The notes: a model not told the origin generated them from the sequence alone. Shown: positions 1-9,530, counted from the first letter of the stretch. The stretch is DNA of 64,000 nt from Rhodanobacter sp. C03 (GCF_002001175.1 NZ_MUNT01000007.1:232155-296154); one strand, 5' to 3'. Program-made: numbers and translations.

Positions 1-1
1 G

Positions 2-580
2 GATCAGGAGCGCGTGGTCGAAGACGCGGCGGAGCAGGCCGAGGCGAAGCAACTGCAGGAAGAGAAGCAGCGCCAGCGTCAGGCCGAGCTGGATGCGCAG
101 GCTGCCAAGCAGAAAGAGGAAAAGCAGAAGCAGCTCGACGCGTTGTTCGCCAAGATGGACGCGGCGGCACAACAGACGAACAAGCTCGACAACAAGGCCA
201 AGCAGGCCAAGCAGCAGATGGATGACCTGAAGAATGCCCAGGACGACGCCCAGGCCGATCTGCCGGATGCTGCCCAGCGTCAGACCGGCAACAACAGTCC
301 GAACAGCAGCCTGGCCGACCTGTATGCCGCGGCCATTCAGAATGCGGTCACGCCGAACTGGCTGCGTCCGGATAACATGCCGAGTGTTGCGTGCCAGGTT
401 CATATCGTGCAATCACCTGGTGGCGACGTGTTGAGTGCCACGGTGGATTCCAGTTGTCCTTACGACGATGCCGGCCGACGTTCGGTCGAAAATGCGGTGC
501 TGCGCACCAAGACCTTGCCGTACAAGGGTTTTGAAAGTGTGTTCCAGCGCAACCTTACCTTCACCTTCAGGCCGCAGTGA
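2..580 (+). CDS. tolA: TolA, C-terminal part (5' end outside window)
   Basis: Inner-membrane-anchored energy transducer of the Tol-Pal system, which links TolQ/TolR to TolB/Pal during cell-envelope constriction. The gene is open from the first bases, so the N-terminal membrane anchor is missing. About the first 90 visible residues are an Ala/Gln/Lys/Glu-rich coiled coil typical of TolA domain II. The rest is a compact domain with two cysteines (ACQVHIV and DSSCPYDDAG) that matches TolA domain III. The stop overlaps the GTG start of tolB. The family call rests on composition, the C-terminal domain and the conserved order tolA-tolB-pal-cpoB. Confidence 0.93.
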   Translation, partial: DQERVVEDAAEQAEAKQLQEEKQRQRQAELDAQAAKQKEEKQKQLDALFAKMDAAAQQTNKLDNKAKQAKQQMDDLKNAQDDAQADLPDAAQRQTGNNSPNSSLADLYAAAIQNAVTPNWLRPDNMPSVACQVHIVQSPGGDVLSATVDSSCPYDDAGRRSVENAVLRTKTLPYKGFESVFQRNLTFTFRPQ

Positions 581-1905
581 TCAAGCCCATGCGCAAATTC
601 AGCTCAAGCTTCGCCGTCATCCTGCTCGCTCTGGCGACGTGGTTTGGTGGCCCGGTAACCGCCCAGTCGCTCAATGTCGACATCGTCGGAGGTGTCAAGA
701 CCGCCACTCCGATCGCGGTCATACCGTTCGCCCAGGCCGGCGGCGCGCCGCTGTCGACCGATATCGCCGACGTGATGCGCAACGATTTCAACCGCTCCGG
801 CAAGTTCCGCTCGCTGGCCAAGAGCGACATCGTGGAATTCCCGTCGCAGGGTTCGGACATCAAGTTCGCCACCTGGCGCCTGCTCAAGCAGGACTACATC
901 TTGGTCGGCCGCGTCAAGGATGCCGGCGGCGGCATGTTGCGAGTCGAGTACGAGCTGTGGGATGTCAACAAGCAGCAGAGTCTGCTGGCCCAGGCGTTCC
1001 CTTCAGTTCCGGCCGGCGACCTGCGCGGCATTGCGCACCAGATCGCCGACCAGGTCTACGAGAAGATCACCGGTGTGCGCGGCGCCTTCTGGACCCGAAT
1101 CGCTTATATCACCGCGGTCGGCCTAGGCAACAACACCACGTATTCGCTGATCGTGGCCGATTCGGATGGCTTCAACCCGCAGGTGGTGGCTCGTTCGAAG
1201 GAGTCGCTGCTGTCGCCGGCATGGTCGCCGGACGGCCGCAAGATCGCCTATGTGTCGTTCGAGAGCGGCAACTCGAACATCTATATCCAGGACATCACCA
1301 CCGGCTCGCGCCAGCTGGTCTCGTCGCACAAGGGCATCAACGGTGCGCCGGCCTTTTCGCCGGACGGCCGCAAGCTGGCGCTGGCGTTGTCCTATGTAGG
1401 CAACCCGGAAATCTACGTGCTGGATCTGGCCAGTCGTCAGGAAACCCGACTGACCAACAATCTGGCGATCGACACCGAGCCGACCTGGGCGCCGGATGGT
1501 CAGAGTATCTTTTTCACTTCCGATCGTTCCGGCCGGCCACAGATCTACCAGGTTCCGGCTGGCGGCGGCGGTGCGGACCGGATCAGTTTCCAGGGTCAGA
1601 ACAACGCCAAGGCCTCGGTGAGCTACGACGGCAAGCAGATCGCGATGGTGCAGGGCAACGGGAACGTGTATCGTATTGTAATTCTGGATCGTAGCTTGGG
1701 TGGGCAGGTACGCTTCATCTCGCCTGGGCCGATCGACGACGCCGTCAGCTTTGCGCCCAACGCAAGCATGCTGCTGTACGCCGCCACCGAGGGCAGTCGT
1801 GGAGTTCTGTATTCAGTATCCAACGACGGGATGGTCCGGCAGCGGCTCGCACTTGCCGACGGCAATGTGCAGGAGCCAGCTTGGGGTCCGTACCGGCAAC
1901 GCTGA
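577..1905 (+). CDS. tolB: TolB periplasmic translocation protein
   Basis: Periplasmic beta-propeller protein that binds Pal and TolA in the Tol-Pal complex. The 442-aa product has a signal peptide (hydrophobic core VILLALATWFGG, likely cleavage after TAQS). An N-terminal alpha/beta domain follows, then WD40-like PD40 repeats such as SPDGRKIAYVSFESG, SPDGRKLALALSY and APDGQSIFFTSDRSG. Length is normal for the family. The GTG at 577 overlaps the tolA stop (GTGA), which suggests translational coupling; an ATG four codons later is an alternative start. Confidence 0.97.
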   Translation: MIKPMRKFSSSFAVILLALATWFGGPVTAQSLNVDIVGGVKTATPIAVIPFAQAGGAPLSTDIADVMRNDFNRSGKFRSLAKSDIVEFPSQGSDIKFATWRLLKQDYILVGRVKDAGGGMLRVEYELWDVNKQQSLLAQAFPSVPAGDLRGIAHQIADQVYEKITGVRGAFWTRIAYITAVGLGNNTTYSLIVADSDGFNPQVVARSKESLLSPAWSPDGRKIAYVSFESGNSNIYIQDITTGSRQLVSSHKGINGAPAFSPDGRKLALALSYVGNPEIYVLDLASRQETRLTNNLAIDTEPTWAPDGQSIFFTSDRSGRPQIYQVPAGGGGADRISFQGQNNAKASVSYDGKQIAMVQGNGNVYRIVILDRSLGGQVRFISPGPIDDAVSFAPNASMLLYAATEGSRGVLYSVSNDGMVRQRLALADGNVQEPAWGPYRQR

Positions 1906-2022
1906 TTTTCCGTGCTGCTTCGCACCATGTGTGGCAGCATGAAAGCCCAAGGAGTGGGCCCGAACAGCGCTCTGGCGCATGTCGGTTTCAGGTTGTGACG
2001 CTTCGCCGCGCCATGGCCAGTC

Positions 2023-2056
2023 AGGTCGGTTGTGCACTGTCATGCACAATCGACCT
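2023..2056. other. Strong inverted repeat between tolB and pal
   Basis: Two 14-base arms (2023-2036 and 2043-2056) pair except for one G/T position around the six-base loop CTGTCA. No T-run follows, so it is not a textbook intrinsic terminator. It lies in the 247-base tolB-pal gap, where it could attenuate transcription, stabilise an mRNA end or bind a regulator. A perfect 14-base palindrome (GCCGGTTAACCGGC, 2076-2089) follows 19 bases later. Confidence 0.6.
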
Positions 2057-2152
2057 TTCACATGTCAAAATAACAGCCGGTTAACCGGCGTCGTTGTCCC
2101 GTAACCCAGATCGTCATCGTTAGTCGGAACTCAACTCGTAAGGAACGTCACC

Positions 2153-2662
2153 ATGAATAAGACCGTTCGCGTCGCCCTGGTCGCCCTGCTCTGCGTAGGC
2201 GCGGCCGCCTGCTCCAAGAAGCAGGAAGTCAAGCCGCAGGCTCAGCCTCCGGAACAGGTTGCCCAGACTGAAACCAACCAGTCCAGTGGCAAGTACACCC
2301 CGGCCGATCTCGATACCGATGCCTGCCTGCGTCAGCGCGTCGTGTACTTCGATTTCGACAAGACCGAAATCAAGCCGGAGTTCCAGCAGATCATGGCGTG
2401 CCACGCCAAGTACCTGCAGGATCGCCCGATGTCGCACATCCGTCTCGAAGGCAACACCGACGAGCGCGGCACGCGTGAGTACAACCTTGGCCTCGGCGAG
2501 CGTCGTGGCAATGCTGTCTCCAGCGCGCTGCAGTCGGCCGGTGGTTCGTCCAGCCAGCTCGAAGTGATCAGCTACGGCAAAGAGAAGCCGGTGTGCCGTG
2601 AGCACAACGAGGATTGCTGGAGCAAGAACCGTCGCGTCGAGATCGTCTACACGGCGCAGTAA
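2153..2662 (+). CDS. pal: Pal, peptidoglycan-associated lipoprotein
   Basis: Outer-membrane lipoprotein that binds peptidoglycan and TolB. The 169-aa product has a lipoprotein signal with a lipobox-like VGAAAC and Cys20 as the acylation site, then a short Gln/Pro-rich linker. The OmpA-like domain carries VVYFDFDKTEIKPEF, a GNTDERGTREYNLGLGERR stretch and the terminal NRRVEIVY. The ATG is preceded by AAGGA at good spacing. It is probably co-transcribed with tolB, although the gap is large and holds inverted repeats. Confidence 0.97.
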   Translation: MNKTVRVALVALLCVGAAACSKKQEVKPQAQPPEQVAQTETNQSSGKYTPADLDTDACLRQRVVYFDFDKTEIKPEFQQIMACHAKYLQDRPMSHIRLEGNTDERGTREYNLGLGERRGNAVSSALQSAGGSSSQLEVISYGKEKPVCREHNEDCWSKNRRVEIVYTAQ

Positions 2663-2664
2663 GG

Positions 2665-3501
2665 ATGAGGCAACTGGCTAACAGCTTTGCAGCCAGGATC
2701 GGCATGGCGGGCGCAATCGCGTCCGCCATGCTGTTCGCGTTGCCGGTGTGCGCGCAGAGTTCGCGGCTGAGTCTGGCCGATCGCGTCGCAGCGCTGGAAC
2801 AGCAGGCACAGAACAAGGACCAGTCCGGTATCGGCATGGTCAACCAGATGCAGCAACTGCAGGCACAGGTGCAGCAGTTGCAGGGGCAGATCGAGGAACT
2901 ACAGCACAAGCAGCAGGAACTCGAAGACAAGAACAAGGCCCAGTACACCGATCTCGATGCCCGTCTGGGCCGTCTTGAGAACGGGGGCGCTGGTGGTGCG
3001 GCCGGTGGCAATCCGCAAGCCCAGGGCGATACACCGCCAGCCGCTAGCGCAGTTCCCGCTGCAGGCAATGCCACTCAACAACAGCCCGCAGTGGCAGGCA
3101 GCGCCGATCCGGCGGCCGCCCAGGGCGCTTACGACGTGGCCTTCAAGGCTATCCGTGCCGGCGACTATGTGCAGGCATCGCGCGAATTCCGCAGCTTCAT
3201 CAAGCAATACCCGAATCACCCGCTCACGCCCAATGCCTGGTACTGGCTGGGTGAGTCGTACTACGTCACCACCAATTATCCGGTGGCGCTGCAGTCCTTC
3301 CAGCAACTGCTCAGCCAGTTTCCGCAAAGCGACAAGGCACCCGATGCCATGCTCAAGGTTGGCTACAGCCAGCTTGAGTTGAAGCAGAACGCGGCCGCCA
3401 AGGCGACGCTGACCCAAGTAGCCACCAAGTACCCGGGCTCCAAGGCTGCCAGCCTGGCCAAGGAACGCCTGCAACGCATCCAGTTGCAGTCGGCCAACTG
3501 A
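2665..3501 (+). CDS. cpoB: CpoB (YbgF), Tol-Pal associated periplasmic protein
   Basis: Periplasmic coordinator of outer-membrane constriction and septal peptidoglycan synthesis. The 278-aa product starts three bases after the pal stop. It has a signal peptide (cleavage near VCAQ), a Gln-rich trimerising coiled coil (MQQLQAQVQQLQGQIEELQ) and an Ala/Pro/Gln linker. TPR-like repeats follow (YDVAFKAIRAGDYVQA, YWLGESYYVTTNYPVAL, DAMLKVGYSQLEL). An in-frame ATG at 2614 lies inside pal; the ATG at 2665 is preferred because the signal peptide begins there. Confidence 0.95.
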   Translation: MRQLANSFAARIGMAGAIASAMLFALPVCAQSSRLSLADRVAALEQQAQNKDQSGIGMVNQMQQLQAQVQQLQGQIEELQHKQQELEDKNKAQYTDLDARLGRLENGGAGGAAGGNPQAQGDTPPAASAVPAAGNATQQQPAVAGSADPAAAQGAYDVAFKAIRAGDYVQASREFRSFIKQYPNHPLTPNAWYWLGESYYVTTNYPVALQSFQQLLSQFPQSDKAPDAMLKVGYSQLELKQNAAAKATLTQVATKYPGSKAASLAKERLQRIQLQSAN

Positions 3502-3508
3502 GGTCATT

Positions 3509-4204
3509 GTGGTGAACGGCAATAGCGCAAGCGTGGACGCTTCCACGCCTGCCTCGGCAGTCAGCGAACGGCTGCGCATCACCGAGATCTTCCACTCGAT
3601 CCAGGGCGAGGCCGATGCGATCGGCTGGCGCACGGTGTTCGTGCGGCTGACCGGCTGCCCGCTGCGCTGCGTCTGGTGCGATACCGAGTATTCGTTCTAC
3701 GGCGGCAACTGGCACGCGATCGACGACATCCTGGCCGAAGTGGCCTCGCATGGCGTGAGGTATGTCTGCGTGACCGGCGGCGAGCCGCTGGCGCAGAAGC
3801 GCTGCCTGATCCTGCTGCAGAAACTGTGCGACGCCGGTTACGAAGTATCGCTGGAAACTTCCGGTGCGCTCGACGTCTCCGCGGTCGATCCGCGCGTGCG
3901 CAAGGTGATGGACCTGAAGGCTCCCGATTCGGGCGAGAGCAAGCGCAACCTGTGGTCGAACCTCGATCATCTGCTGCCGCACGACCAGATCAAGATCGTG
4001 ATCGCCAGTCGCGCCGACTACGAATGGTCACGCGCGATGCTGGACGAGCATGCGCTGGCCGAGCGCTGCATGGTGCTGTTCTCGCCAGTGCACGGCGCGG
4101 TGCAGCCGCGCGAGTTGGCCGAGTGGATTATCGCCGACAAGTTGCCGGTGCGTTTTCAGATGCAGTTGCACAAGCTGCTGTGGAACGATGCAGCAGGTCA
4201 TTGA
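3509..4204 (+). CDS. queE: 7-carboxy-7-deazaguanine synthase QueE
   Basis: Radical-SAM enzyme converting 6-carboxytetrahydropterin to 7-carboxy-7-deazaguanine in the preQ0/queuosine pathway. The 231-aa product has the TEIFHSIQGE opening typical of QueE. Its [4Fe-4S] cysteines are Cys50, Cys54 and Cys57 (CPLRCVWC), followed by DTEYSF; the VTGGEP motif is also present. Two consecutive GTG codons (3509, 3512) can serve as start. It lies seven bases after cpoB and 95 bases before queC, the next-step enzyme. Confidence 0.96.
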   Translation: MVNGNSASVDASTPASAVSERLRITEIFHSIQGEADAIGWRTVFVRLTGCPLRCVWCDTEYSFYGGNWHAIDDILAEVASHGVRYVCVTGGEPLAQKRCLILLQKLCDAGYEVSLETSGALDVSAVDPRVRKVMDLKAPDSGESKRNLWSNLDHLLPHDQIKIVIASRADYEWSRAMLDEHALAERCMVLFSPVHGAVQPRELAEWIIADKLPVRFQMQLHKLLWNDAAGH

Positions 4205-4299
4205 CCGGCTGCTGAAGCGGACCACGATTTATGCGCGCCGGCCTGTGTTGCCGGTGGCGTTTGCGGCCGGTGACCAGTCACTTCTGTGTGGAATACATC

Positions 4300-4995
4300 A
4301 TGTCTCAAAATTCATTGCGCAAGGCTGTCGTGCTGGTTTCTGGCGGTATGGATTCGGCGGTCACCATCGCGCTGGCGCGCGAGCAGGGCTATCAGGTGCA
4401 CGCGCTCAGCGTGGCCTATGGTCAGCGCCACAACTCGGAACTGGCCGCGTCCGATCGTGTGTCGAAGATGCTTGGCGCGGTCGAGCACAAGACCGTCAGC
4501 ATCGACCTGCGCAGCATAGGCGGTTCGGCACTCACTGCCGATATCGACGTGCCGCTGGACGACAGTGCACACGACGGCGACGGCCATATCCCGGTGACCT
4601 ATGTGCCGGCGCGTAACACCATCATGTTGTCGATCGCGCTGGGCTGGGCCGAGGTGCTCGGTTCCAGCGACATCTGGTGCGGCGTCAATGCGGTCGATTA
4701 CTCCGGTTATCCGGATTGCCGCCCTGCCTTCATCGAGTCGTTCGAGGCGCTGGCGAATGTCGCCACCAAGGCTGGCGTCGAGGGCGCCGGCATTCGTGTC
4801 CATGCGCCGCTGATGCGCATGAGCAAGGCCGATATCGCGCGCGAAGGCCAGCGCCTGGGTGTGGACTTCTCGGCCACGGTCAGCTGCTACAAGGCCGACG
4901 ACGCCGGTCGCGCCTGCGGCCATTGCGATGCCTGCCGGTTGCGCGCACAGGGTTTCCGCGAGGCTGGTCTGGCCGACCCCACGCATTACGTCTGA
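4300..4995 (+). CDS. queC: 7-cyano-7-deazaguanine synthase QueC
   Basis: ATP-dependent enzyme turning 7-carboxy-7-deazaguanine into preQ0 in queuosine biosynthesis. The 231-aa product has the PP-loop motif SGGMDS at residues 14-19. Four zinc-binding cysteines are visible at 196, 206, 209 and 212 ([18 protein letters not shown]). The frame is open upstream to 4231, but the ATG at 4300 places the conserved hydrophobic strand AVVLVSGG at the usual position. No preQ1 riboswitch was recognised in the short upstream gap. Confidence 0.97.
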   Translation: MSQNSLRKAVVLVSGGMDSAVTIALAREQGYQVHALSVAYGQRHNSELAASDRVSKMLGAVEHKTVSIDLRSIGGSALTADIDVPLDDSAHDGDGHIPVTYVPARNTIMLSIALGWAEVLGSSDIWCGVNAVDYSGYPDCRPAFIESFEALANVATKAGVEGAGIRVHAPLMRMSKADIAREGQRLGVDFSATVSCYKADDAGRACGHCDACRLRAQGFREAGLADPTHYV

Positions 4996-5005
4996 GCATC
5001 GTTGC

Positions 5006-5034
5006 TTGTGCGGTTGCCGCCCAGCCCGTAAAAT
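5006..5034 (+). promoter_or_regulatory. Predicted sigma70-type promoter of tRNA-Lys
   Basis: TTGTGC (5006-5011) and TAAAAT (5029-5034) are separated by 17 bases and lie 24 bases upstream of the mature tRNA 5' end. The -10 box is close to consensus. The assignment is by eye and by position only. Confidence 0.45.
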
Positions 5035-5058
5035 TGTCCGCTTGAGTTTTGCAATGAT

Positions 5059-5134
5059 GGGTCGTTAGCTCAGTTGGTAGAGCAGTAGACTTTTAATCTA
5101 TTGGTCCCGGGTTCGAATCCCGGACGACCCACCA
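5059..5134 (+). tRNA. tRNA-Lys (anticodon TTT)
   Basis: A 76-base cloverleaf with CCA encoded. The acceptor arms GGGTCGT and ACGACCC pair fully. The D-loop sequence AGCTCAGTTGGTAGAGC and the T-arm GGTTCGAATCC are canonical. The anticodon loop CTTTTAA (5090-5096) places TTT at 5092-5094, reading AAA/AAG. Confidence 0.98.
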
Positions 5135-5140
5135 GTTTCG

Positions 5141-5177
5141 AAGCCTGCATGGTCACCGACCCTGCAGGCTTTTGTTT
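5141..5177 (+). terminator. Intrinsic terminator downstream of tRNA-Lys
   Basis: The nine-base stem AAGCCTGCA (5141-5149) / TGCAGGCTT (5163-5171) closes a 13-base loop and runs into TTTTGTTT. It begins seven bases after the tRNA CCA end. It also lies just past the end of the convergent tpsA gene. Confidence 0.8.
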
Positions 5178-5186
5178 GCGCGAAGC

Positions 5187-8100
5187 TCAGAAGTCGCCGC
5201 AGCTGTTCTTCTGCTTCGACGATATGCAGTTCGCCAAGTTCGGCCGCGAACGTACCCGCGACCACTCGCGTGCCAGCGTGTCGCCTTCCTGCTCGCGGCT
5301 GCCGGCCGCGAGGTCAGGTGCCGGGCACAGTCCGACGATGCCGAAGTTGCTGTCGTAGACGTAGGTGACCGGCATCTCGCGAACCACGTCGAGCGTGTAG
5401 GTGTCCAGTTGCGGCGCGATGGTCAAGGCGGTCGCATTGCCGTTGGCCTGCACGAACACGTAATTGGTGGCATTGAGGCCACTGCCGAAGATGCCATAAC
5501 TGCCCACGGGCGAGTCGGTACCGGCCGGGCTCTGGAAACCGAGCGTGCCAGTGGTGGCGCTGGCCTGGGTATCGTCGAGCTTGAAGCCGGTGACGCTGCC
5601 GCCCAGGGTGCCGTTCGGTGTGCCGATGAGCCGCTGCAGCGGATTGGCCACATAGGTCAGCGTGGCCGGATTGATGGTGAATGCCGTGGCATTGCCGGCC
5701 GCCTGCACGAACACGTAATTGGTGGCGCTGAGGCCGCTTCCGTCGATTGCATAAATGCCCACGTTGGAGGCTTGCGTGGCCGCTGTGGTGAAGGCAAGCG
5801 TGCCGGTGGTGGCGCTGGCTTGCGTGTCGGTCAGACGGAAGCCGGTGAGCATGCCTGAGAACGTGCCGTTCGGATCGCCGTAAATACGGCTGTACGGATT
5901 GGCGATATAGGTGAGCGTGGCCGGGGTAATCGCCAACGCACCCGGAATGACATTGACCAGATAGCCTGCCGGCGAGGTGAAGTTGCCATTGATGGCATAG
6001 CTGCCGACATTGCTGGCCTGGGTGGCCGTAGTCAGGGGCGAGCCGGCAATGGCATTCGTTGCCTGATCGCCAAGTATCAATCCATTGATGCTGTAGCTGA
6101 TCGCTGCATTGGGCAAGCCGTATTCACGCGTGCTGTTCGCAAAGTTCACCGTGGCCACCGGCTGTGTCACGTAGATGAACTGATTTGCGGTGGTGGATAG
6201 TGTGAGCGCGCAGGGTGCGCCGAAGGTGCAGCCGTAGAGATTCGGCAGCGTGCCATTGCCGGCCACGCCACCACGAGTCTCGCCTACCCAGGTGTTGCCC
6301 CATACGTGCCAGTCGCCGGTCGCGGTGATCGTGTCGCCGCCGGCGTTATCGAAGATGCCGGCGCTGACGAGGTCGACGTTGCTGCCGCTGACGTTTGCAT
6401 TGAGGATCATGTTGCCGGTGAGCGCACGCACCAGCACGTCGTTGCCGCTGACGCCGGATCCGCTCAGCGCGGTCGGCGTATTGGCGGCGGCACCGAAACC
6501 GGTGGCGGCGACATTGCCGATGCCGACGGTGCCGGCGTTGACGAAGGTGAAGTCGCCGTTCGCCGAGCCGGCCAGCGTGGCCGACGAGACGTTGTTGCCG
6601 GCGTTGTCGAGGTTCACCAGGCCGGCGCTGGATTGCGCGAGCAGGGATGCCGCGGTGACCGCTGCGGCCTGGGTAATGTCGCCCGCACTGATCAGCGCCA
6701 GCGTATTCGTGCCGAGGTTGAGTGCGCCGTTGACCGCGATGCCGCCGCCGGCACCGCTGTAGAGCGTGAGATTATGGGTGTAGGTGATCGGTGCGGAAAC
6801 GGTGATCGCACCGGCCTGAATGTCGCTGCCCAACACCAGGTCATGCGCGGTGATGTTGCCGATTTCCGTCGCGCTCAGGGCGAATCCGGTCGCACCACCC
6901 AGGGCGATCGCATCGTCCGGATTTTCGGTCAGCGCGCCATTGGCGTCGACCCCGCCCGGGCGCAGGTCGATCGTGCCTGTGCTGGCCAGCGTGCCGTCCA
7001 ATACCAGCGCGTCGGTCGTGCCATCGTTATGCGCGCGCACAACGACGTTGCCACTGCCGCTGTCGATGGTCGGCGACGCGAGTATGGTGCCGTCTCCTTG
7101 CGTGCTGACCAGGCTGACGCCGGCGCCACTGCCGGCCGACGTGCCGCTCAGATAGATATTCCCGCTGCCACTGCTCACCGTGGTCAGGCTGTCGAGTACC
7201 AGTCCATCGTTGAATGCGGGAGTGCTGACATAGCCGCCGTTCACTGCGCCGTAGCCGCGCAGATCGATCGTGCCGGTCGTGCTTTGCAGCGTGTAATTGA
7301 CGGCCGACAAGCCATCAAGACTGCCGAACTGGTAGCTGCCGCTGCTGCCGATGCCGGTGATCGCGAGGCTGCCGCTGGTGGTGGTGATCAGGCTGGCGGC
7401 GCCCTGGGTGCTGGCGAACAGCGAGACACCGCTGCCGCCGCCGGTGCCCATGCCGAAGATGTCGATATTGCCGGTGGAACTGTGCAGATCGGTCTGGGTC
7501 AACGAGACCCCGGTCCCCCCGCCATAGTAGCCGGCGAGGCCGCGCAGGCTGATCGTACCGCCCGCGTTCGCATCGCTACCCGCAATACGCGTGTCCAGCG
7601 TGCTCTGCTGCAGTGAAATGCCGGTGATGAAGGATTGGGCGAATCCATTGACGGGATCGTCCTGCCCGAACATGGCGATGCTGCCGCCGTTGGTCAGCAG
7701 ATTCGCGGTGTTGAACGAAATGTCGCCGTTGTTGGTGCTGCCGTTGTTGGCATCGCTGTCGAACACCAGATTCAACGCACCGACCGTGGACTGGATAGTG
7801 AATGGGCCGTTGCCGGAGATATTGGTATTGGCGTCGAGGCGGAAGGTCAAGGGTGCGGTGCCCACGTTGCGCAGGATGTCCACGCCGCCGTTGATGGTGA
7901 TATTGCCGTTGGTCGTGCTGCCACTGGTGCCGGTGGTGATGGTGACGTTGGAGCCGCCGTTCAACGCATCGTTGATGTCACCGTCCTGGATCGTCGAGGT
8001 GGTCAGCGGTACGAAAGGAGGATTGACCGGCAACGTGCCGACAGCGCTGCCGTGAACGATGGACACGTCGTACGGATCGATCAGCCAGGTGCCGGCTGCG

Positions 8101-9461
8101 CCGTTGGCGGCACCGGCGCTGACCTGGATGCCACGCAGGTCGAGCCCGCTGCCGGATGTCTCGATCAGGCCACCGTTGCCACTGGTGGAGCCGCCGCGCG
8201 CGCTGAAACTGCCGTAGGCGTAAAGCCCATTGGCACCCTCGGCGATGATGGATCCGCCATTGCCATTGGTCACGGCATTGGCGTTCAGCGTCGAGAGATT
8301 GTCGATCTCGGCGACGTTGCGTGCGTTCAGGCTGATCGTGCCGCCGCTGGAGCCGGAAGCGTCCAGCACAGAGGGGATCGAACCCACCTCGGTCGTTTCC
8401 GAGAGGATGCCGACGTTGTAACCATCGACCTCCACGCTGCCGCCACCGGCACCGTTCCCGCTCACATCCAGGGTTCCACCCTGCACCAGTACCTGATCGC
8501 TGGTGCCGTTATCGGAGCCGCTGGTCAGCACAATCTTCCCTGCGCGGGACTGCAGCGAATGTGCCTGTATCACGCCATTGTTGACCACCGATGCAAACGA
8601 CACGACACCATCGTTTGTGCCGCCGGACGCCTGCGCCAGGATCTGGCCGCCGTCGGCGCTCAAGTTCGCGCCGGCGTTGTTCTGTGCGTATATGCCGTTG
8701 CCATTGGTCGCGCCGACATTGATCGTGAGCTGGGTCAGTCCGTCGCCACCGATGTCCAGGGTGATCTGGCTGCCTGCCCCGAGCGCGATCGTGCCTTGTG
8801 GCGCATTGATCGATGCGGCGTTGATGCCGTCGCCGTTCTGCACACGGCCACCGAGCAGGGCCACCGTGCCGTAGATCGGCACCGTGATCGTCCCCTCATT
8901 GTCGACATTGCCTTGCTGAACTACGCCCGCGGTGCCGAACACGAACGAATTGCTCGTTACGCCTGCATTGAAGGCGTTGTCGCTGATGGCCAGGGTGGAG
9001 GCCACCAGGCCGCCCACGTTCACCTGGGCGCCGCTGCCGAACAGTATGCCGGCCGGATTGACCAGGAAGACGCTGCCGTTCGACGCGTTCATCGCGCCCA
9101 GGATGTTCGATGCTGTCGGGTTGTCGCCGGCGAAGCCGACTACCCGGTTCAGGGTGACACTGCCCGCGACCTGCTGATTGAAGTTGACCGTATTCTGCGC
9201 ACCGATGGAGAACGAGCCCCAATTGATGATCGCTCCCTTGGTGGTCTGGGTGATGGTGGTGCTCTGGGTCAGCGGGATCGAAGTGTTCTGGGCTGGGTTG
9301 TACGAAATGCTCGCGCTACCACTTGTCACGGTCCCGACACGCGGCAGTTCACCAAGCGCCACTTGCGCCAGCGCGGGCGAGGCGATCGGCGCGAGAACCA
9401 GCGCAATCGCAAGCGCCAGTGGGCGGCAGGCTGGGAGGTAAGCGGGCTTGAATGCACTCAT
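5187..9461 (-). CDS. TpsA-type filamentous haemagglutinin-like exoprotein
   Basis: Large surface or secreted beta-helical protein exported by the partner pore encoded just upstream. The 1424-aa product begins at an ATG with GGAG eight bases ahead; an earlier in-frame start at 9524 adds an Arg-rich stretch and is not preferred. It has a signal peptide (cleavage near SPALAQ), then a TPS domain carrying GSVFLVNPAGILFGSGAQVN. About 900 residues of Gly/Ser/Asn-rich beta-helix follow. Near the C-terminus are three MBG-type repeats with YANPxxRIxGxPNGT and TNYVFVQAxGNAT signatures. The last 15 residues hold two cysteines (NCISSKQKNSC). No toxin-like tip is recognised, so an adhesin role is inferred. 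Confidence 0.92.
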   Translation of the reverse strand: MSAFKPAYLPACRPLALAIALVLAPIASPALAQVALGELPRVGTVTSGSASISYNPAQNTSIPLTQSTTITQTTKGAIINWGSFSIGAQNTVNFNQQVAGSVTLNRVVGFAGDNPTASNILGAMNASNGSVFLVNPAGILFGSGAQVNVGGLVASTLAISDNAFNAGVTSNSFVFGTAGVVQQGNVDNEGTITVPIYGTVALLGGRVQNGDGINAASINAPQGTIALGAGSQITLDIGGDGLTQLTINVGATNGNGIYAQNNAGANLSADGGQILAQASGGTNDGVVSFASVVNNGVIQAHSLQSRAGKIVLTSGSDNGTSDQVLVQGGTLDVSGNGAGGGSVEVDGYNVGILSETTEVGSIPSVLDASGSSGGTISLNARNVAEIDNLSTLNANAVTNGNGGSIIAEGANGLYAYGSFSARGGSTSGNGGLIETSGSGLDLRGIQVSAGAANGAAGTWLIDPYDVSIVHGSAVGTLPVNPPFVPLTTSTIQDGDINDALNGGSNVTITTGTSGSTTNGNITINGGVDILRNVGTAPLTFRLDANTNISGNGPFTIQSTVGALNLVFDSDANNGSTNNGDISFNTANLLTNGGSIAMFGQDDPVNGFAQSFITGISLQQSTLDTRIAGSDANAGGTISLRGLAGYYGGGTGVSLTQTDLHSSTGNIDIFGMGTGGGSGVSLFASTQGAASLITTTSGSLAITGIGSSGSYQFGSLDGLSAVNYTLQSTTGTIDLRGYGAVNGGYVSTPAFNDGLVLDSLTTVSSGSGNIYLSGTSAGSGAGVSLVSTQGDGTILASPTIDSGSGNVVVRAHNDGTTDALVLDGTLASTGTIDLRPGGVDANGALTENPDDAIALGGATGFALSATEIGNITAHDLVLGSDIQAGAITVSAPITYTHNLTLYSGAGGGIAVNGALNLGTNTLALISAGDITQAAAVTAASLLAQSSAGLVNLDNAGNNVSSATLAGSANGDFTFVNAGTVGIGNVAATGFGAAANTPTALSGSGVSGNDVLVRALTGNMILNANVSGSNVDLVSAGIFDNAGGDTITATGDWHVWGNTWVGETRGGVAGNGTLPNLYGCTFGAPCALTLSTTANQFIYVTQPVATVNFANSTREYGLPNAAISYSINGLILGDQATNAIAGSPLTTATQASNVGSYAINGNFTSPAGYLVNVIPGALAITPATLTYIANPYSRIYGDPNGTFSGMLTGFRLTDTQASATTGTLAFTTAATQASNVGIYAIDGSGLSATNYVFVQAAGNATAFTINPATLTYVANPLQRLIGTPNGTLGGSVTGFKLDDTQASATTGTLGFQSPAGTDSPVGSYGIFGSGLNATNYVFVQANGNATALTIAPQLDTYTLDVVREMPVTYVYDSNFGIVGLCPAPDLAAGSREQEGDTLAREWSRVRSRPNLANCISSKQKNSCGDF

Positions 9462-9530
9462 GGCAGATCTCCGATCGCGACGCCGATGCGCCGCCGTTCG
9501 CGTGATGGCGCGCAGGCGCGCCATCGGGTG

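Noticed and set aside
4205..4299. preQ1 riboswitch upstream of queC
   Set aside because: The 95-base gap lacks the expected compact pseudoknot and the A-rich tail of preQ1 aptamers.
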